In this document: piece by piece, positions 31,066 to 43,372 of the stretch
How positions within the stretch are numbered: the first letter of the stretch is position 1
How the letters are laid out: every line of letters begins with the position of its first letter
NCBI GenBank assembly: GCA_023091665.1
Contig: JALJCQ010000006.1
Location: 496,001-560,000 of the forward strand
DNA from: Pythium myriotylum
Lineage: Eukaryota; Oomycota; Peronosporomycetes; Pythiales; Pythiaceae
Length of the DNA: 64,000 nucleotides
Reading direction: 5' to 3'
The notes under the pieces: generated by a model
Databases searched by the model: none
The model's input: only the letters and a program-made list of their open reading frames with translations
What the model was told of the DNA's origin: nothing
Position numbers and translations under genes: made by a program

Positions 31066-32022
31066 TATCATGCGGCTGTAAGCGACACCTGAAGGCCGAC
31101 TCTCGTACGTTGCACATTGTGTCAAGCTCAAGTCGGCTCTGGTAACTTAACCGTCCTGCAGTTTGAAATAATTTTACTGAATGAAAATATGCCGCAGGTT
31201 ATAAAACACTTCAAATGGGCCGCACATGTCCTGCTTTTCGGCGAAGTTGAATGGCTTGCTCGAGCCCCAAGAAGACACCGTTTCAGACTGCTCTGGCCTG
31301 CACATGCGCGTTAAGGTGGAAGGTAAAATGGGCTTCCACTTGGCTACGAGCCCGCAGATTGTGGGGGCTGGCTGAGCACGCAAGCTCGAGCTGCAAAGAG
31401 AGCCGAAGTGACCGAAATTCTCCGATTTGGGCTCCATATGCATTGTCTCTGTACAAATAACACCACCACGTTGCACGACCCATTCAACTGCCAAGTGACA
31501 TGGCAGTGACATGTCAGTTACAAACTGCAGGACGGTTAAGTTACCAGAGCCCAATCCGGGGCCTCTACTCCTCGCTATTAAGTGAAGCAGCCTGGTTCGC
31601 ACTCCAGCTTTCCAACAATCGGAAAAACTGGAGCTCCTCAATTCACGTGACACGACGGATAAATTATTCAGTGACTTGAACTCACAAGAATTATCCAATC
31701 TGACAATTAGTACTACGCAAACTCAATACATCGCGCAGCGTGAGTCGCGAAAGTCTCCGAGCCCCCCCCACATGCTGTACTGCCGTGACTACACTCGCCT
31801 CCATTAATATGTGCCTCCCCCCCCCCCCCCGTGCCTCTTGGCGGCGGCCACATGTTCCGACCCCCGGCCGATCTGGTTCGCGGGAGACCATTTGTCGGCA
31901 GACAACAGGTCTAGGGTTCTTTGCTCTGCGAGTGGGAATCCCGCGCCTGCGAGATCTGATGCGGCTGGCTTGTCCTCCTCCCCGCAACTCGGCGCAGACA
32001 TTCCAGCCCACGACCTGCGACC
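31066..32022. other. Intergenic with MITE-like element and poly(C)
   Basis: Holds the inverted-repeat element 31135-31551 and a 14-C run at 31817-31830. The right end is the promoter of locus 5. No supported gene. Confidence 0.5.
31135..31551. mobile_element. MITE-like element with 31-bp perfect terminal inverted repeats
   Basis: 31135-31165 and 31521-31551 are exact complements (GGCTCTGGTAACTTAACCGT...), enclosing 355 bp without coding sequence. I see no clear target duplication, so the superfamily is open and a rearranged inverted repeat is an alternative. Confidence 0.55.
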
Positions 32023-33354
32023 ATGGAGACAGCCTGGTGGCCTGACGAGGCCGAGCTCTTCGGCACGGCCCTGGCCATGCTCACGGACTGGGACGACGCC
32101 GGCAGCGCGAGCTCGAGCCCGAGCAGCACGTCGTCGCGCGAGCAGACGGCACGCGGCCAAGTAGACCACTCGCACGGCGGACGAACGACCGAGGCAGCCC
32201 ATCGTCCACGGAAAGCCGTCAAGATCAACCGCAGCCGCGAGCGCCAGAAACTCGAGACGCAACAACTGCGCGAGCAAGTCGCCGCGCTCGAGCACGAGCT
32301 CGCACGGCTGCGAAGACGACGCGACACGAGGCGCAGAGACAACCACCAGTCGACGGGCGAGGCGATGCTCGCAGTGTGTGAAAATATGGCGCGGAGACAG
32401 TTCAAATCTCGCAAGAAAGCCGAGAGCGAGAACGTCAAGTTACGAGAGCTACTGGTAGCCCACGCATCGATCGCGCAGGACATGATCCGTGCTCTCCAGC
32501 AAAGCCAGCAGGTGAGACTTCCATTCCAATCTTTCTTTATTATTTTTTTTTTCTGACAATATCTTTCGGCGGAGCAGTTGACAAATAGTTCGATGTTCCC
32601 TGCTCCTGGGAATCGGATTTCGCTGCAGTGCGACCCATCGACAGACGAGGAACTACTCCGCCGACTGGACAAGATCTCGGCTCAGTGGAGTGTACCGTAT
32701 TCGCATTGCAAAAAATTCGAGGGGCCAAACCGCGAACTCAGCTTTTTCGACTCAACCGTGATTCGCGACGACGTCTACGGCTCAGTTTTTGACTTTCAAG
32801 TCGGCTCTGTCCTTCCATTTCCTGCACGACCTGTTCACAACGAGATCTGGCAGATTTTTGTGTCGCATCAGTGCGAGCAAGAAGATTTTTCGCTTGCTTT
32901 CTCGTCGCGTCCATTTGAAAAGTCAATTGTCGGCGATGTGAGGGTCACAGCTCATCAAGACAACGTCATGGGTCTGTTAGAAGCGCGATTCATGAATCGC
33001 CAGTTCAAGAATGAGAACGGAGAGCTGGTCATTGCGTCTACTATGTGCGGAAGGCCGAGTCTCCGTGATCCAGAGACGGGAAAATTCGAGCCGGTCGATG
33101 CTTTGATTCACGAGGACGCTTGGATTCGTGTCGTCGATGCCTTCAACGACCAGAAGAAAATGCCCGAGTCCCCGATGACACTCGTTCAGCACGTCCGGCG
33201 TTCGAGGATTCAGTTTTTCGGCTCGGATCCTCCAGAACAAGCTCAATTGGTGTCACTAAAGAAATTTGTGCAATGTGTGGTCGAACTCGAAGTTCGATGG
33301 GGCGAAGAAATAACTGAACGAAGAATTCTACTTGGGCCAGAATTACACAACTAA
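32023..33354 (+). CDS. bZIP-like/START-like protein, locus 5, two exons
   Basis: Exons 32023-32511 and 32578-33354 (66-bp intron with a long T-tract) encode 421 aa. It starts METAWWPDEAELFGTALAML. The basic stretch VKINRSRERQKLETQQLREQ leads to heptads L-x6-L-x6-L, and the second helix is MARRQFKSRKKAESENVKL. The START-like part has WSVPYSHCKKFEG, VIRDDVYGSVFDF, LPFPARPVHNEIW, FMNRQFKNENGELV, CGRPSL, HEDAWIRVVDA, VQHVRRSRIQFFG and the end ITERRILLGPE. It converges on locus 6 with 50 bp between stops. Closest in plan to locus 11. Confidence 0.82.
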
Positions 33355-33404
33355 GATGCCATGTACAATTATCGTAGTAACATACAACAGGTTGGCACGT
33401 CCTA

Positions 33405-34694
33405 TTACACCGCGATGCCACTAAATCCATGCGACTCATCACGTAAAAGCGAACGCTCGATATCTTCCTGGCTCCAATCGAGCTGGTTCTGGATCACGTT
33501 CGCGATGAGCATTTTCACGCTTGCGAGCTGAGCCGGAGTGGGCTCAATGCCACCCGTGTACAGCAACCGCGTGCGGCGAACGTGCTGGACAACCGTGAGA
33601 GAAGACGTGGTTTCTGTCGGTTTGTCTCCAGTTGGCACCCCGCAAACTCGAAGCCACGCGTCTTCACAGAGAAGCGCCTCCGTCTTTGAAACGCCTGCGC
33701 GCTCGAGCGTCACCTTCCCACTGCTCGAGGAAATGACCATAAGCTGGCCGTCTTCATTGCGGAAATTTCGCCACACAGACGGCGCGGCGATCGATCCACG
33801 CGCGCCGTCCTTGCTCGAGACGACGACCATGCGGACGTCCAGCGATTCGTCGTCTCGCGATGCTCCATCCTGATTCAGAGCGCATTAGTTTTTCAGCAGA
33901 AGCACTGGGAATACACGAGTCAAACACACCATTGTCATGTCGAAATCCTCGTCGGTGCACCGCACTTTAGCAAAGAATTTCCACAACGCTCGCTCGACAC
34001 TCGGGACTGGGAACGGGAAGACCGACATGGAGCTCACTTCGACGAGCGTCTCGATCGACGTGTCGCGCACAACATTCACGTTCACAAAGTTCAGATCGTC
34101 CATGCGCGTGGCGCGCTTCTTGAACTGCGGGTACCGGTTGAACGGAATGCGCCAGTCGCGCTCGACCAGACTAAGCCGGCGCAGCATGCAGTCCTGCATC
34201 AAGGGCAGCCGGTGCTGGTAGAACCGACTCGGCGTGTCGACGTTCGAGGAAAATGCCGCGGACGCCTCGGCCGCCTATCTCGACCACTGCAATCAGCGAC
34301 GATTGACGCCCCTTTCGAACAGCGAATTGCTCACCTGGCGGTCTCGGTCGGCGCGTTGGATCGCGAGGAACAAGCCTTCGACGGCGCCGCGCTGGGTCTC
34401 CATCATGCGTCGCAGCTTGGCATTGAGTCGCTCGGCGCGGTGGCGAGCCTGCGAGTGGCGCGTCGCGAGCTCCTGGTAGCTGACGTCGGTGCCGCCGTAG
34501 CGCGCGCGCAGCAGACGCTCGCGTTCGCGCTGGAGACTTGCAGCCTCGCGCTTGAGCTCCTCGATGGAGCTCCCAAGTGAGACCACGGGCACGGGCTCGC
34601 TGGTCCCGTCGCTGTCCGAGGAAGACGACGCCGCCACGGACTCGCGCGGCAAGTGGTCTTCGCTTTCGTCTGAGAGAATCAAGCGCAAGTCCAT
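33405..34694 (-). CDS. bZIP-like/START-like protein, locus 6, three exons
   Basis: Exons (minus) 34694-34335, 34274-33930 and 33869-33405, with two 60-bp introns in phase 0, encode 389 aa. The N-terminal part is short and Ser/Asp-rich (LILSDESEDHLPRE). The coiled coil IEELKREAASLQRERERLLR lacks the SRERQK basic stretch of loci 1-5, which may mean no bZIP-type DNA contact. Exon 2 has WRIPFNRYPQFKK, VNVNVVRDTSIE and FPFPVPSVERALWKFF. Exon 3 has SVWRNFRNEDGQLMVIS, CEDAWLRV, VQHVRRTRLLYTG and the end DIERSLLRDES. Sister to locus 7. Confidence 0.78.
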
Positions 34695-35021
34695 CGTAGC
34701 GAGAGACGCGAAGAGAAGAGGAATGGAGACAGCCCAGCAGTCTCCAGGTCGTCCGACAGTCTCCGGTATCGCCACCGGTATTACTCTTCCGTGTACCGAC
34801 CGCGTACCAATCAATGATGGATACCAAAACAATCTGGGAACTCGAGGACGAAGAGGTGGCTCGGAGGAAGAAAGGGAGTGCGTGCTGACTACTTGACAGT
34901 CGGTGCATTGAGGAGAACTAGATGGTCGTCATTCATATGGGCTGGGGACGACGGATGGATACGGATGGATGTTTGGCGATTAGTCGCGTGCTTGGGAGTC
35001 TGAGGAGGTTTGAGATCGAGG

Positions 35022-36306
35022 TCACGAGCACGAAGATGCTCGATGCGAGGCCATGAGCGATTGCTCGAGCTCCTCCTGGGCATAGTCCAACTGGCTCTTG
35101 ATCACGTTGTTGATCAGGGTCTTGACGGCTCCGATCTGGGCTCGCGAGGGGCGATTGCAGCCGGTGTACAAGAACCGCGAGCGACGAACGTGCTGCACGG
35201 CAGTCACGGGAGTGGACCCGAGACGCACTGTGCACACGCGGAGGTACGAATCTTCGCACAGAAGCGCTTCAGTTTGGTGGCGGCTCGGGCGTTCGACGTT
35301 AAGGGATCCACTGCAAGATGCGACCATGACAAAATCGCCGTCATCCGTACGGAAATTGCGCCACACAGATGGCGAGCTGATCGTCCCAGAGACGCTGGTC
35401 TGTCTCGACGACACGACAATCCTCGCGTCCATCGACGACTCGTTACTCGCCGCGCCATCCTACAAGGTCCGAATGGTTAGAAATAAGAGCCACTCGCCGA
35501 GAATGATCTTAATTCTTACGATGGCCATGGAGAACTCGTCACTGGTACAGCGAACCTTGGTAAAATATCCCCATAGGGCGGCCTCCACGGTCTTTGCGGG
35601 GAATGGCAGGACGGAACTCGAATAGATTTCGACGAGTCCCTCGATATCGTCGTCGCGAATCACGTTCACGTCCATGAACAAAAGATCGTCGATAAAGTTG
35701 GCTGGATTCTTAAATTGCGTACACCGGTCGAACGGTACGTGCCAGTCTTGCACGATCCGATCAAGCCGCTTGAGCATGCCGTCCTGCATCAACGGCAGGC
35801 GATGTTGGTAAAACCGACTCGGTGTGTCCACGTTTGCGGCGAATACCGCCGAGGCTTCGGCTGCCTAATCGCCAATACTCAACCTCCAGAAACAATAAAG
35901 AAAGTTGAGTGGGTCTCACCTGTCGCTCATTGTCCGCCTGTTGGATCGCTCGAAAGAGGTCCTCCACGGCCGCTTGCTGACTATCCATCATGAGTTTAAG
36001 CTTCGAGTTGAGTCGCTCGGCGCGGGAGCGCGCCTGCGCATGGCGTGTCGCCATTTCCCGCCAGCTCAACACGATCGCCCCTTTCTGGCCGAGGCGTGCA
36101 CGCCAGAGCCGTTCTCGCTCGCGTAGGAGACTCGCGGCCTCGCGCTTGAGCTCCTCGATGGAGCTTGCAATCGACAAGGCCGGCGCCTGGTCTTCGAGGT
36201 CTTCTGACTCGGAAGTCGATAGCGCCACGTCGCTCTCTGCGTGGGCATCTTCATCGCTGACGTCGGGAGTTAACTCTCGCGAGGCCATTAACTCTCGCGA
36301 GGCCAT
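35022..36306 (-). CDS. bZIP-like/START-like protein, locus 7, three exons
   Basis: Exons (minus) 36306-35920, 35864-35520 and 35459-35022 (introns 55 and 60 bp, phase 0) encode 389 aa. Exon 2 is the same length as in locus 6 (115 codons) and shares NVDTPSRFYQHRLPLMQD. It opens with a duplicated MASREL. The coiled coil SSIEELKREAASLLRERERL again lacks the SRERQK stretch. The START-like part has WHVPFDRCTQFKN, FMDVNVIRDDDIEGLVE, PFPAKTVEAALWGYF, SVWRNFRTDDGDFVMV, CEDSYLRV and VQHVRRSRFLYTG. A recent tandem duplicate of locus 6, by these features. Confidence 0.78.
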
Positions 36307-36471
36307 ACGTCTTCACTCGTTGGCGGAGAAAAGGAAATGGAGACAGCAACTGGTGTGTCGGAGTATACGGTATCGAGGGTGAATATCTGATTAGCCCCAG
36401 CGGTGTCTCACCCATTTCGTACTAATCACGACAAACTTTCGAGGACGTTTTCTGGCCCACTCCTATTCTCG

Positions 36472-37764
36472 TCAAGGGATTATAATGCATTCTCTATCGT
36501 GGTGTGCAAGTCGAACCAGTTCTCGCTCAATCGCTGGTCGTCCCCATTGGTGCTGGTTCGTTACGACAGACGCCAGCAGTTTGTGGGTCGCACGGACGCA
36601 AGCTGGGTCGAGTCGGCCGGCCCCGACTCCCTGAACTCGTGTTCGTCGTACATACTGAACGAGCGTTAGCGGGGGTAGCTTCCAGTGTGACTGAGCGTCT
36701 TGCACGGCGATTATACGGACCCAAGTGTCCTCGCATAACACTACCTCTGCAGTGGGCGCGTTCTTGCCGTGGAGCACGAGCTTTCCACAAATCGTCGAGG
36801 CGATCACCAGGTCTCCATTCACGGCACGGAACTTGCGACATAGCGAACGAGCGTCCATTGCCCCGTCAATGCCGTAGCAACTCGCCGAGATGTGCAAGTT
36901 GCCGTCGAGCGTGAAGTTGTCGAGGGCGTTCCTGCTCTAGACGAGAGTAAACTGGGGTCAAGGCGACATTTGCAAGCATCGAAAAGACGATAGCTACGTA
37001 CGATCCTTTGAGAGAAGTGGTCTCTTTCGCATTGCAAATTTGAGTGAAGTTCCCAGATCTTTGTCAAGACGTCCGAAGCGGGAAAGCGATAGATAGTGCT
37101 AGAAGTCGCCGAGATTTTGGCGTCTCGGTCTCGGCAATGCTCGAGATGTGTCTCGACAAAGTCCCACTCGTTCACTCGGCTCACGTACTCGACAAGCTTC
37201 TGGTGCTTCTTGAAAAAATGCTGCCAACTCTCGCTCATGTGGTCCAAGCGATCAAGCATCGAGCCCTTGACACTAGACGAGCGATTGTTGAACACGTCTG
37301 AATCTCGGATCGTTGCCAGGAATAATGAAAATGCGTCGGGGTCCTAGAGTCCACATAATTGGGGACTCGCATTGAGTCACCATCACGAATTAATGAAGGC
37401 TAATTCGTACCTGACGCAGTTGCTCGGCCTTCTGAACGGCGCTGGTGAGCGCGTCAACCCTTTCACGTTTTGACCGGACGGCTTGTTGCAATCGCACATT
37501 AAACTGCTCGGCGCGCTTGCGCAAGCGATACTGGCGAAGCGCAACGCCGTGCCAATAATCTGGATGTGGTCGGGACTGACGTGCTGCGAGGTGATCTCGT
37601 CTCCAGCGCAGGCGATCCACTTCATTCTTGAGTGCCTCAATTTCCATGGCGGTATCATCGTGAGGTGCTAGCGCAGGATCGACGCCTTGGATCTCCATGG
37701 AGGTCTCGCTGTCGCGCACAGATCCGGTCATTGTCGGTGTGTGCTTGAGGTTGACAACAACCAA
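36472..37764 (-). CDS. bZIP-like/START-like protein, locus 8, three exons
   Basis: Exons (minus) 37764-37411, 37343-37002 and 36936-36472 (67- and 65-bp introns) encode 386 aa, or 375 from the ATG at 37731. The N-terminus is acidic and lacks WWxDE. The helix IEALKNEVDRLRWRRDHLAA is followed by LRQYRLRKRAEQFNVRLQQA. The START-like part is diverged (VSRVNEWDFVETHLEH, YRFPASDVLTKIWELH, SLCRKFRAVNGDLVIAS, CEDTWVRIIAV, VQYVRRTRVQGVG). Together with locus 10 it forms a more divergent branch. Confidence 0.72.
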
Positions 37765-38640
37765 AACAGGTGAGACTGGGCTCTTGAAGATGTTTGCTCA
37801 ACTGCTTTGTGATTTGCAAATTCTCTGCGGGAAAAACAAATCACGGCCAACAATCTGGTCGCGAGACAGTTACTCTGATCGGCCGTGGAGATGTCGAGAT
37901 TGCTTTCTCAAACGAACACTTCTGGGTGAAGAGAGGGAGGGGGTCTGGCTTCTTCTCCAATCAATCTTCGTCTCCCCACCTGACAACCAGATGGACGACC
38001 AGAACCTCCTCCACAACTTGATCCTGATGAGGAGACAGCTGTCTCCTCGTGTTGTCGTTGTTTAGGGAGATAGTCAAGGTCGGATTTCCGGCCAGTCAGC
38101 GCGACGAGAAGAAACGCAACCGATCCAACGTCGGAAATTCGCGTACTCGAAGCAAGTGGCATGGCTTGTCCGTATCGCGACACCAGCGATAATGGCCACC
38201 GACTCTAGTCGCGATTTACAACACAAACGAGGCACTGTCGTCCAATGGAATGGGTCTCAGCTGGAGTGTCTGGAGACCCGCCAAGACCCTCAAGCGTGCG
38301 AGATCCCAATCTGGGACCCTCCCGCCTCCCCGAGCAGCGTGATTGTCGCTTCAGAGGTTCATAGCTTCTTTGCTTTAAATACGATTCTAGAATACGTGTG
38401 TTCACTCTTTGTGGCGACAATGCGTGGCTTCATTTTAAGACGAACAAACCGCGCATGGGGCTGACGACTAGAAGACCTCGGTAGATTCAATCTGGATCAT
38501 CATCATCGCCACCCAGTGTGGTTACCTCGACCTTACCAAGACTGTGACTTGGATGAAGAACCCGCTCACGTCGATTGCTCCAACCAAGCGCTCATGTTAG
38601 CTTTCGAGAGCCAAGCACGGTAGAGATGTAATTGAACGGC
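37765..38640. other. Gene-free interval with a 20-bp palindrome
   Basis: A perfect palindrome GAGGAGACAGCTGTCTCCTC lies at 38029-38048. A segment near 37935-37965 (GTCTGGCTTCTTCTC) recurs near 40072-40090. No supported gene. Confidence 0.45.
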
Positions 38641-39061
38641 GCTCATACAGACCATAGGCGACAACACCTCTCAATCCACAGTCTAGCTCGATGAACCATT
38701 CCAATTGGGCTCTCCGTTGGTCTCTCTGCGGCTGAGCAAAACCGATGGACTCCTCTAACGGTCATCGGCTGCCCGACAGCCAACTCATCCTTCGGCAGAT
38801 TTCCCAGTATCGACCACCGCAAAATGAGCGTCTCCGCACGCTCTACAACGCTTCCCGCCTCATCGCCGACCGTCTACATGTGCTCACATGACGTCATCAC
38901 CTCCGTGAGTTCAACAAGATGGTTGACTACGCGGCAAACGTTGCGATGGACTCCAAGTGCAGCCTCCACACGTTCCATCCGACGGACCGCCCTGAGTGGC
39001 GCGGACTTCTTCAACTTCTCCCTGGTGACTTCTTCCAGTGGCAGGCCTCCACTCTCCAATA
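38641..39061 (+). pseudogene. Decayed LINE fragment (RNase H C-terminal half)
   Basis: Frames on the plus strand read GLSVGLSAAEQNRWTPLTVI, then after a shift DSQLILRQISQYRPPQNERL, then after a stop NKMVDYAANVAMDSK. Each lines up in order with the RNase H of the LINE at 27586-28212 (GLLAGLTAAHQHHWTPLAVV; DSMLIIRQMQAYRAPLNKIL; RMADAAANLAMDTAQ). At least two frame breaks; orientation is opposite to the other LINE. Confidence 0.7.
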
Positions 39062-40260
39062 CGAGGAGGGTCATTCCCTTGCATTTGCATGTCTAGCTAT
39101 CGTTGTTCACACAGTTGTAACACAATAGACTCCAACTTCAAAAGAAGAAGACAATTGTGATAACCCCAGCACCCCTCCAGGTCCTTCAACGGCTACTATG
39201 CAGTGGGCGCATCGACGTTCGACTTGAGTTGCCAGTGTAGGTTTTCGGGTTACCGAAAAACTCAGCGAATCCGCCTTTTTCTGCTGTTACGTCTCGCACA
39301 TGTGGCAGACTCGCAACTCACCTTCAGGCTTCTCAATCCCGACAGATCTCATGGGTGAGATTCGACGCGCTGCCTGCTTAAATCCTTCTGGTGTGGATGA
39401 AATAACAGTGTTTCCTGCCTCTTCGATAAGCCGCGAGTGCGACGTAACGAATTCGTAGTACTCAATGCGATTCCATGTTAACAAATCCCGTCATCACCAT
39501 GACGGAAGGCGTGACGATTGCTCTACGGTACCTGGAATGGCGTCAAGCTATATTGCGATATTCCAGGACTCGTCACGCACTTCCGAACGCCTACGGACCG
39601 AGTGATGGAGAAAACAGCACAACCCCTCAGCCAGCGATGGGTTATCTTTCGGGACATGAAGCGCTAGCAAGCATCGACCCTGCGTCCCCTCAAATGTCTC
39701 AAGCTGCCCGCTCTGCTGTGATGTTAATGAATCCAGCTTTGCTGCAGGCTTGAGCTGTGGGAGCTGGAAGGGAGACAAACTGACTCGATATTTCCTTGCC
39801 CGGCGGACAGTGGAGGATCGTGATAGAGAGGCTATCGACCCTGGAAGAGCATGCAGCCTGGCTCCAACGACATGCGTGACACGATAGGAAGTGTGAACTG
39901 CAACGCCTTAGGCGTGTACTCAGTTTTGTCGGATGGGTGATGCTTTGCCTCAAGACAGCTGCGCTGGATGCCATGATCATCCGATTACGTCGCTTAACTG
40001 AGAGTGGGTCATCCCCCTTCCATCCACCCACTGGATGAGTGGGTGTCAGTGAGGACGGAGGGCTCGGGGGTGTCTGGCTTCTTCTCTTTGTTGTCTCTGT
40101 GGTGATGCAGTGTATTGCCATCTGTGGAAGATGCAATCATGTTTACTTGGTCTCCTCACCGGATGGACTCCTTCACAAACTGATGCTCAGGACGCCCTTC
40201 CGCTGGTTGGCGTTGTTGAGGAGACAGCGTCCATAACTGTAACGTCGTCTTACACCAACC
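39062..40260. other. No gene seen
   Basis: Downstream flank of the LINE fragment and promoter region of locus 9. Open frames such as 39475-39753 lack recognisable features. Confidence 0.4.
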
Positions 40261-41558
40261 ATGACCTCGCTTGAATGGCTCACTCAGGACGCCGACCTGC
40301 TCGCGTTGCTCTCGAGCTGGGAGGAGGAAGACCACAGCAGCGATGGCAAGTCGTCGGGGCCGGAAAGCAGTCGTCCGCCCGTGAAAGTGAACGCCACTCG
40401 TGAGCGGGTCAAACGAGAGAAGGCGCAACTTTTAACGTGTATCGAGCAGCTCACGGCCGAAGCCAAGCGGTTGCGTGAACGTCGCGAGCAGCTCATGCGG
40501 CGGCAGGGAGGCAGCGAATTGATCGTTGTGTGGGAGAGCATGGCTCGGCGACAACTCCGCGCACGAAAGCGAGCAGAGACGCTGAACAATCGGCTCCGCG
40601 GCATGGTGGACACGCACCACACGGTTGCAAAAGAGCTTTTGCGCGCAGTTGCTCGCGCCGAGCAAGTGCGACAGGTACGAACGAACCTCGATAATTACTG
40701 GCATTTCAAAGGTTTGCTTACACCAGGGTGGCTGCTGGACACCAGGCCACAGCGTCATCGGCACTCTTTGGAGGTCAGATTCGTAGCGACGATACATACT
40801 TGCTCCCGCAGTTGGTAGCGAGACTTCAGCGGCTGAGTGAGCAGTGGCATCTCCCCTTTCGACGAAGCTCCGCCTTCCAGCGACGTGACGGCGGCTTTCT
40901 GGACGTCAAGGCTCTCCGCGACGACCAGCTCGAAGTGGTGGTTGAGACTACTGCGAGGTCTGCTTATCCGTACCCTGCTGGCCAAGTCGAAGACGCAATT
41001 ATTCACTACCTGGAGGCCGGTCAAGTACATGACGAGGAATTCTCGATTGTCATGGTACGCAGTTCAGTGATATGGTTGATATGATAAGGTTGTCCCAAGT
41101 CTGTCTGTCCAACACAGGAAGGAAAGGCGAATGACTTGTCAACGGGGGTTCGCGTCCGCGCGGTGCTGAACACTGTCGGTCTCTACGGCGCGGAGCGAGC
41201 TCGCGTCGTAAGGAGGCGCTTCCGCAACGAAGAGAGCGATATGCTTATTGTCTCGTCACTCAACGGAACCTTAGATTTGTCCGCTTCGAATCTTCCCGAC
41301 ACGCACACACGACTCTCCGAAGATGCCTGGCTTCGAGTTAAAGAGCACTCGTCGCTTCCTCCCCTCACGAGCATTGAAACTGTCCGCCGCTCACGATTGA
41401 TGTTCCTCGACGAGAAGCGGCCGTCGCGACTGCAAGCCGATCAAATGAAGAAACTGCTGAAATTGATTCTGGAGTGCCAAATGAACTCAGGTCAAGAGGC
41501 ACTCGAGCGCCTTCTTATCCAAGGCGACGTGCCAAGGTATGAGCCCGCCATTTGGTGA
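40261..41558 (+). CDS. bZIP-like/START-like protein, locus 9, three exons
   Basis: Exons 40261-40674, 40746-41054 and 41118-41558 (introns 71 and 63 bp) encode 387 aa. I chose the acceptor at 40744-40745 because the nearer AGs break the frame. The N-terminus SLEWLTQDADLLALLSSWEE is a variant of the family motif. The basic stretch VNATRERVKREKAQLLTCIE leads to heptads, then MARRQLRARKRAETLNNRL. The START-like part has WHLPFRRSSAFQR, VKALRDDQLEVVVE, YPYPAGQVEDAI, VRRRFRNEESDMLIVSS, SEDAWLRV and ETVRRSRLMFLD. It converges on locus 10. Confidence 0.78.
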
Positions 41559-41763
41559 AAGTTGGAGGTCAATAGGCACGAGGAACATTTGTCTCGTCGG
41601 GTCCGAGTTGAGGCGTTTTCTTGTCGAGGTAAACTGAACTGAAGTGGTCGCAATGATTTTCAATAAGCGACACGATGAGCCGGAGCAGGTGCGCTCAGTA
41701 AAGATTTCTTGCGTGGTATAAAACTGTTGTCTTTCACACTATAAATCTACTTGAGTTCTAAGA

Positions 41764-43008
41764 CTAGGATACCGTACGAGCGTTCCAATGCGGTGTCGAT
41801 TGAACCAGAGCTTGCTCGACTTGCCGGTGGATCAGTCGGTGCTGACTTGTGATCACTGTCCCTAGTATTTTACGAGCAGTTTGGATCTTCGGGACCGGAA
41901 ACCGATCGCTATCAGCCCTCTTTATACGCATCCGACGAATCTCCTGCACTATTGTCAATGGTGGAAGTGCGTTGGCAGATCGATCGTCGAACACTTTGAT
42001 CACGCGGAGCCAGGAATCCTCGCAGATTAGCGCCTCAGCAATCTTTCCATCGCTACCTTGAAGAGTGAGCTTGCCACAACTGACAGTGGCGATCACTAGA
42101 TCGTCGTCTGGTGTGATGAACCTTCGACTCAATGCTCGAGCTTCCACCTTTCCCTTAGTACCTAGAAAACTCGTAGAGATTGCGATGCGGCTGTCCAGCA
42201 TGCAGTTACTCTTTCGCGCTCCCTTCTACATATCGTGATCGGTCATCTCACACTTCCTTGACGATAAGCACAGGTAGAGATCGTACCATGATTTGTGAGA
42301 AATTGTCGTTCTGGAAACCTGAGCCAGATAAAAAATCCCACATAGCCTCTAGGACGCCTCTCGCAGAGAAGCGAAACATCATGCTGGAGCTTGAAGTGAT
42401 GACGGGGTGGGGGCCAGTACACAGATTATCGTCAATATCCAAGAATTCCCAGTCGTGGAAGCGCCAACGGTAATTCGCGAGCCTTCGAGATTGCGCGAAA
42501 GTCTCTCGCCACTCCACGGCTGCTCGATCCAAGCGATCTAGCATCGTGTCCATCATGAACGCTAGCGTATCCGTTTCTACTCGCAGTTCTTGGGCGTCGA
42601 CAGCCCGATCCTATAAATTAAGAAAGATCATTCACGTGCATATATCATGGCCCACGGTTGGTGCACACGACGTACTTTGCCAAGATGACGGAAGTTCCTC
42701 TCAACTTCCATGATTCGCGAAGCTTCCTCTCGTTGGATTCGCACAGCTGCACGCAGTGACTCGCGATTTCGCTCGGCTTCTTCCCTCAGTTTGCGTTGAT
42801 GGCTTGTGATATCTCGCCAAAAACGAGATCCTTGACGACTACGTTGGTATAGCAATTGATCCCTTTGACGTGTCAGATGATAGATCTCTCGCCTCAGAGC
42901 CACGGCTTCAAAGTGCATAGACACATCAAACGATGATGACTGGTCACCAAATCGACTCGAAGTGCTGTCACTGCATGAATGCACAGACGTCTCCGAGGTT
43001 GAGTTCAT
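41764..43008 (-). CDS. bZIP-like/START-like protein, locus 10, three exons
   Basis: Exons (minus) 43008-42676, 42610-42287 and 42225-41764 (65- and 61-bp introns, phase 0) encode 372 aa. The N-terminus is Ser-rich and lacks WWxDE. The helical part is FEAVALRREIYHLTRQRDQL, then HQRKLREEAERNRESLRAAV. The START-like part has RFHDWEFLDIDDN, MFRFSARGVLEAMW, SRRFITPDDDLVIATVSCGK, CEDSWLRVIKV and VQEIRRMRIKRAD. Intron positions match loci 6-9. Divergent relative of locus 8. Confidence 0.74.
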
Positions 43009-43372
43009 CGTCAGTTAAGAGCACCACTTGACTTGATTCGGAATGGTTTCAACTTGTCCTCTACGACTGGAGAGCTGGTGGGAGGAAACCCCTTACAAGA
43101 TCTACCGTCAGGACAACAATGGTGAATTCGCCCAGTCGTAATCCTAGAACGTGTGAGCTCCAAGATGGACTTCAGATTACGACTATCGGAGACCTCACAT
43201 CCCAGCTGAACCTGTAGTACAGCATGGTGTGCAAAGACTCACGGTGCCCATGCACGATTCTGTTCCTGAAGAACCCTGTCCTGAGAAAACGCAGGATATG
43301 CAATCGGTATTCAACTCAACGGCTGATGAGCAACGTTTATCCAATGGTTTTCATATTTTCATTACTTCACAA
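43009..43372. other. Spacer between loci 10 and 11
   Basis: No supported gene or repeat. Confidence 0.4.

Noticed and set aside
34171..34908. 245-codon minus-strand frame overlapping locus 6
   Set aside because: It runs through the locus 6 intron in a different frame and is Arg/Ala-rich; the spliced model matches loci 7-10.
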